From contig CAIYQJ010000417.1 in assembly GCA_903928275.1 (NCBI GenBank), positions 1 through 9,262 of the forward strand: DNA of 9,262 nt, read 5' to 3'. Under the pieces are notes generated by a model. That model was given only the letters and a program-made list of their open reading frames with translations. It was not told the DNA's origin and searched no databases. This document shows, in pieces, positions 6,646 through 9,262 of this stretch (its first letter is position 1; each line of letters starts with the position of its first letter). Source of the DNA: an uncultured Chloroflexota bacterium (lineage in GTDB: Bacteria; Chloroflexota; Limnocylindria; Limnocylindrales; CSP1-4). Both the position numbers and the translations under genes were made by a program.

Positions 6646-6675
6646 ACTATACCATGCGGCTCTCGTGCCCTACAA
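6646..6675 (-). promoter_or_regulatory. Internal promoter for infC-rpmI-rplT
   Basis: In the 92-base thrS-infC gap the minus strand carries TATAGT (6651-6646), extended by TGG directly upstream, so the full element is TGGTATAGT. A weak -35 candidate TTGTAG lies at 6675-6670, with an 18-base spacer. This is the most AT-rich spot in the region and one of the best promoter-like sequences in the window. It would give infC-rpmI-rplT expression independent of the thrS T-box. Confidence 0.6.
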
Positions 6676-6698
6676 ACGGGCGGACGCTACAACTGACC

Positions 6699-8552
6699 TC
6701 ACACCGCTCGCGAGCGGACCTCGTCGACGAGCCGGTCCGCGAGCGCATCCCAGGCCACGCCGGCCACCTGGTCGCCGACCCGTGGACGGAGCGCCACCGT
6801 GCGAGCTTCGACCTCCCGGTCCCCGAGGACGAGCATGTACGGGACCTTCTGCTCCTGGGCGAGGCGGATCTTGTTCTGCATCCGATTGTCGGAGGAATCG
6901 ACCTCGACGCGGAGCCCACGCGCTCGCAGGGACGCGGCGAGCTCGTCGGCGGCGGGCACGTGGCGGTCGGCGATGGGGATGACGACCGCCTGCACGGGCG
7001 CGCACCACAGCGGGAATGCCCCGGCGAAGTGCTCCGTGATGACGCCGATGAACCGCTCCAGCGACCCGTAGATCGCCCGGTGGATCGCCATCGGGCGGCG
7101 CTGCTGCCCCTCCTCGTCGATGTACCAGAGGTCGAACTGTTCCGCCAGCATGACGAGGTCCACCTGGATGGTGGCCGTCTGCCACTCCCGCCCGAGGGCG
7201 TCCTCGATCTGGATGTCGAGCTTCGGTGCGTAGAAGGCGCCGTCGCCGGGCTTCACGCGGTAGTCCACGCCCGACCGATCGAGCGCCTCGCGCATGAGCC
7301 CCTCGGCGCGATCCCAGAGCGCCGGGTCACCGAGGGCCTTGTCCGGGCGCGTGCCGAAGGTGAACTTCGGGCGAAGCCCGAACCAGCCGTACGCCTCCGT
7401 GACCTCGCCGAGGAGCAGCTCGATCTCGGACCCGACCTGGTCCGGGCGCACGTAGATGTGCGCGTCGTCCGTGACGAACTGGCGGACGCGCGTGAGGCCC
7501 GACAGCACGCCCGAGCGCTCGTTCCGGTGGAGCCTGCCGTACTCGGCGAGCCGCAGCGGCAGGTCGCGGTACGACCGGACGCGGCTCTTGTAGATGTACG
7601 TGCTTTCCGGGCAGTTCATGGGCTTGAGGCTGAAGGTCTGGCCCTCGACCTCGAGCTTGAACATGTTGTCGCTGTAGTGGTCCCAGTGGCCCGACTGCTC
7701 CCAGAGCTTCTTGTGGACCATGATCGGCGTGCTGATCTCGTCGTAGCCGCGCCGCTCCTGGAGCTCGCGGATGGCGGCCTCGAGCGTGCGATAGAGCCGC
7801 CAGCCCTTCGGGTGCCAGAAGGCCGACCCGGGGCTCACATCGTGGAAGCTGAACAGGTCGAGCTGCACGCCGAGGCGCCGATGGTCGCGCTTCTTCGCCT
7901 CCTCGCGCCGCCAGAGATAGCGATCGAGATCGTCCTGCGTCTCCCAGACCGTCCCGTAGATCCGCTGGAGCATGGGTCGGGCCTGGTCGCCCCGCCAGTA
8001 CGCCCCTGCGACGGCGAGCAGCTTGAACGGGCCGATCCTGCCGGTGCTCGCGACATGCGGGCCCTTGCAGAGGTCCGTGAACGGTCCGTGCTCGTAGAAG
8101 GTCGTGACCGGCGGCGGCGCGCTCGCGTCGCGGGCCCGCGACGCGAGGTCGTCGAGGATCTCCACCTTGAACGCCTGCCCGCGGCCCTCGACGAGCGCGC
8201 GGGCATCGTCGAACGGCACCTCGCGGCGGACGAACGGGTGGTCGGCCGCCACGCTCATCCTCATGCGCTCCTCGATCGCGGCGAGGTCGTCCGGGGTGAG
8301 CGGCCGCGGCAGCTCGAAGTCGTAGTAGAACCCATCGTCGATGGCGGGCCCGATCCCGAGGCGCGTGCCCGGGAACAGGTCCATGACGGCCTCTGCCATC
8401 ACGTGGGCGGTCGAATGGCGCATGGCGTCGATATCGCTGTGCGCGCCCGCGTCGAGCATCTCCTCCGCCGAGCCGCGCTCTGGCGCGACGAGCAGCAGGT
8501 CGATCGCGTCCTCCCCTGCCCCACCGGTGCCTGTGACCTGCGGTCCCGCCAT
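6699..8552 (-). CDS. thrS: Threonyl-tRNA synthetase, TGS-less form
   Basis: Class II synthetase that charges tRNA-Thr and edits Ser-tRNA-Thr. It has 617 residues. Residues 1-38 are a low-complexity segment (MAGPQVTGTGGAGEDAIDLL and on) with no TGS fold, unlike the E. coli enzyme. The editing domain has RHSTAH (His46, His50) and DLCKGPH (Cys162, His166), the HxxxH and CxxxH pockets. The catalytic core has the zinc ligands Cys314 (KPMNCP), His365 (DDAHI) and His491 (AIHRAI), motif 2 RLHRNE (340-345) and motif 3 HRAIYGSLERFIGV (491-504). The common NCPGH reads NCPES. The C-terminal anticodon-binding domain (about 517-617) has WCAPVQAVVIPI, VDSSDNRMQNKIR and VPYMLVLGDREVE. The start is ATG at 8552-8550, with GGAGG at 8563-8559 six bases upstream. 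The frame is open to 8624, but that part is the T-box leader. Expression is probably controlled by that T-box. It is the first gene of the long operon. Confidence 0.97.
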   Translation of the reverse strand: MAGPQVTGTGGAGEDAIDLLLVAPERGSAEEMLDAGAHSDIDAMRHSTAHVMAEAVMDLFPGTRLGIGPAIDDGFYYDFELPRPLTPDDLAAIEERMRMSVAADHPFVRREVPFDDARALVEGRGQAFKVEILDDLASRARDASAPPPVTTFYEHGPFTDLCKGPHVASTGRIGPFKLLAVAGAYWRGDQARPMLQRIYGTVWETQDDLDRYLWRREEAKKRDHRRLGVQLDLFSFHDVSPGSAFWHPKGWRLYRTLEAAIRELQERRGYDEISTPIMVHKKLWEQSGHWDHYSDNMFKLEVEGQTFSLKPMNCPESTYIYKSRVRSYRDLPLRLAEYGRLHRNERSGVLSGLTRVRQFVTDDAHIYVRPDQVGSEIELLLGEVTEAYGWFGLRPKFTFGTRPDKALGDPALWDRAEGLMREALDRSGVDYRVKPGDGAFYAPKLDIQIEDALGREWQTATIQVDLVMLAEQFDLWYIDEEGQQRRPMAIHRAIYGSLERFIGVITEHFAGAFPLWCAPVQAVVIPIADRHVPAADELAASLRARGLRVEVDSSDNRMQNKIRLAQEQKVPYMLVLGDREVEARTVALRPRVGDQVAGVAWDALADRLVDEVRSRAV

Positions 8553-8574
8553 CGTGCGCCTCCAGAGAATCGTG

Positions 8575-8607
8575 AAGCCCCTCGCCCGTCGACAGGACGA
8601 GAGGCTC
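8575..8607 (-). terminator. T-box terminator hairpin of thrS
   Basis: GAGCCTCTCGTCC (8607-8595) pairs with GGGCGAGGGGCTT (8587-8575) to form a 13-bp stem with three G-U pairs and a 7-base loop. Its 5' arm shares bases 8602-8595 with the antiterminator, so the two folds exclude each other, the classic T-box switch. The downstream sequence CACGATTCTCT is only moderately U-rich, so termination may be weak or the switch may act partly on translation. The thrS ribosome binding site lies just beyond it, at 8563-8559. Confidence 0.6.
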
Positions 8608-8812
8608 GGCTCTCGCGGTTCCACCCGCCTTCGCGAGCCGTGGTGCCGACTCGCGCTCTCGACCCGCGCTAACGGGCGGTCCCGGGCCGGTTCACCGGCC
8701 GCTCACGGGTGGTGCAGCGTCGACGGTGGGCCGCCGCGGCTCTCAGCCAAAGGACCGCGGCTCTCTGGGGCTCCGGCTCGACGTGCGCGTCCCGGTCGAC
8801 GCGTTCACGTGA
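8577..8812 (-). promoter_or_regulatory. T-box riboswitch (threonine) controlling thrS
   Basis: The diagnostic T-box core GGGTGGAACCGCG lies at 8626-8614. The antiterminator folds as CGGG (8627-8624), bulge TGGAACC (8623-8617) and GCGAG (8616-8612), pairing with CTCGT (8601-8597) and CCTG (8596-8593). Stem I is also visible: base TCACG (8812-8808) with CGTGA (8707-8703); lower stem GCGTCGAC (8802-8795) with GTCGACGC (8724-8717); AGAGAG bulge sequence (8766-8761); distal stem CCGCGGT (8760-8754) with GCCGCGG (8740-8734), whose loop contains GGCTGAGA. The internal loop between the base and lower stem holds ACC at 8713-8711 followed by A8710. ACC is a Thr codon with the expected 3' purine, matching the downstream thrS. 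Hairpins at 8700-8685 and 8655-8632 correspond to stems II/III. Uncharged tRNA-Thr would pair by its anticodon with ACC and by its 3' end with TGGA, favouring the antiterminator and thrS expression. Confidence 0.93.
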
Positions 8813-8889
8813 TGGTGGGCGGTAGAGGACTTGAACCTCTGGCCTCATGCATGTCAAGCATGCGCTCTAACCAACTGAGCTAACCGCCC
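8813..8889 (-). tRNA. tRNA-Val (GAC)
   Basis: A full cloverleaf of 77 bases including an encoded CCA (8815-8813) and discriminator A (8816). The acceptor stem GGGCGGT (8889-8883) pairs perfectly with ACCGCCC (8823-8817). The D arm has GCTC/GAGC with loop AGTTGGTTA. The anticodon stem CATGC (8862-8858) pairs with GCATG (8850-8846), with loop TTGACAT and anticodon GAC at 8855-8853. The variable loop is AGGCC. The T arm is AGAGG/CCTCT with loop TTCAAGT. GAC reads GUC/GUU Val codons, and A73 with A35/C36 are valine identity elements. The base right after CCA is the first base of the thrS T-box stem I. Confidence 0.98.
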
Positions 8890-8901
8890 GATGCGATCGG
8901 G
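8887..8901 (-). repeat. Inverted repeat spanning the tRNA-Val 5' end
   Basis: CCCGAT and ATCGGG arms around a 3-base loop cover the stretch between the -10 element and the first three bases of the tRNA (GGG). In the precursor RNA this could compete with the acceptor stem or mark the RNase P site. The same CCCGATCG octamer recurs at 8940-8933, upstream of the promoter. It is short and may be chance in GC-rich DNA. Confidence 0.35.
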
Positions 8902-8910
8902 AGGATACCA
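8902..8910 (-). promoter_or_regulatory. Extended -10 promoter for tRNA-Val (and probably thrS)
   Basis: The minus strand reads TGGTATCCT, an extended -10 (TG, one base, TATCCT) ending 12 bases before the tRNA 5' end, so an RNA would start about 5-6 bases before it. No clear -35 is seen. A short hairpin (CCACC/GGTGG) just upstream overlaps the TG. Because no room is left for a promoter between the tRNA and the T-box, this may also drive thrS and the genes that follow. The call rests on motif and position only. Confidence 0.5.
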
Positions 8911-8958
8911 CCGAAAGGTGGCCTCGTGCCCTCGATCGGGCGGCTGTGGGGCGGTCCG

Positions 8959-9262
8959 TCAGGTCGGGTCGGCGAGGAGCGCGGCGAGCCGGGCCCGGTC
9001 GAGCCCGGTCGCGAGCCCGAGCGACAGGACGATCCGGGCCTTGGGACCGGTGAGGTGGCCGGCAAGGACGGCCCCGGCGCGCGCCCAGGTCGCGCCGCCT
9101 CCCGGGAACGCGTAGCCCGTCGTCACGCGACCGCCGGGGACCCGCGACGCGAGGACGACGACCACCCCCGCGGCCATTGCCCGCTCCGCGGCCTCGAGGA
9201 GCGACGGATGGGTGTTGCCGGCTCCGGTCGCCTCGACCACGATCCCCCGGGCACCGGCGGCG
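8959..9262 (-). CDS. L-asparaginase, C-terminal part (cut by window edge)
   Basis: Partial gene entering from the right edge; 100 sense codons and a TGA stop (8961-8959) are visible. The visible protein reads GARGIVVEATGAGNTHPSLL near its start, then GVVVVLASRVPGGRVTTGYA and a final helix after GHLTGPKARI. These match the C-terminal domain of bacterial L-asparaginases ('GiVie..GaGn', 'G..VV..SR...G.v...Y', 'g.l...KA...L'). The family hydrolyses asparagine to aspartate and ammonia. The catalytic Thr residues are in the N-terminal part, outside the window, so activity and cellular location cannot be judged. An internal GTG at 9240 is not the start, because the family match extends upstream of it to the edge. 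The gene ends 69 bases before the tRNA and is probably a separate transcription unit, although no strong terminator is visible. Confidence 0.85.
   Translation of the reverse strand, partial: AAGARGIVVEATGAGNTHPSLLEAAERAMAAGVVVVLASRVPGGRVTTGYAFPGGGATWARAGAVLAGHLTGPKARIVLSLGLATGLDRARLAALLADPT

Noticed and set aside
8553..8624. Upstream extension of thrS to 8624
   Set aside because: The added codons fall in the T-box antiterminator and terminator; the ATG at 8552 has GGAGG at ideal spacing.
8831..8857. Perfect -35-like TTGACA with a -10-like TCAAGT 17 bases downstream, inside tRNA-Val
   Set aside because: TTGACA is forced by the anticodon loop of tRNA-Val(GAC) and TCAAGT by the T loop; the -10 match is only three of six. 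Chance is the better explanation, though 5'-end mapping could test it.
8908..8925. CCACC/GGTGG hairpin as an asparaginase terminator
   Set aside because: The stem is only 5 bp and is followed by TATCCTCCC rather than a U-tract; it overlaps the likely tRNA promoter instead.

Overview
The window is a gene-dense, high-GC (roughly 70 percent by eye) bacterial segment. Every gene I can support lies on the minus strand, so transcription runs from high to low coordinates. It is mainly translation machinery joined to a membrane and DNA-maintenance block. A T-box leader on thrS, a class of control typical of Firmicutes, Actinobacteria and Chloroflexota, together with the GC content, suggests a high-GC Chloroflexota- or Actinobacteria-like organism, probably an environmental lineage. 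That placement is inference.

In transcription order: (1) the C-terminal end of an L-asparaginase, cut by the right edge of the window; (2) tRNA-Val(GAC) with encoded CCA, preceded by a probable extended -10 promoter; (3) a T-box riboswitch of about 235 nt with a threonine (ACC) specifier, starting at the very next base after the tRNA CCA; (4) thrS, whose product lacks the usual TGS domain; (5) an internal promoter and a structured leader, then infC, rpmI and rplT; (6) two GC-rich hairpins, then pheS and pheT, which overlap by 4 bases; (7) a short gap with a possible promoter, then cvpA, a 3-methyladenine DNA glycosylase gene (mpg) and the N-terminal part of mutS2, cut by the left edge.

The layout fuses two gene orders known from model bacteria: thrS-infC-rpmI-rplT-pheS-pheT (as in Escherichia coli, without the pheM leader) and pheS-pheT-...-cvpA-...-mutS2 (as in Bacillus). 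Here mpg lies between cvpA and mutS2. Threonine supply is probably sensed at the thrS leader through tRNA-Thr charging. The infC promoter and leader would let initiation factor 3 and the L35/L20 proteins be set separately from thrS.

I see no CRISPR array, insertion sequence, phage gene or toxin-antitoxin pair, and nothing that looks like a wholly new system. The points most worth a second look are the direct abutment of tRNA-Val and the T-box, the likely ATC starts of infC and mpg, the leader structures, and the TGS-less threonyl-tRNA synthetase. No stretch over 300 bases is without a feature.
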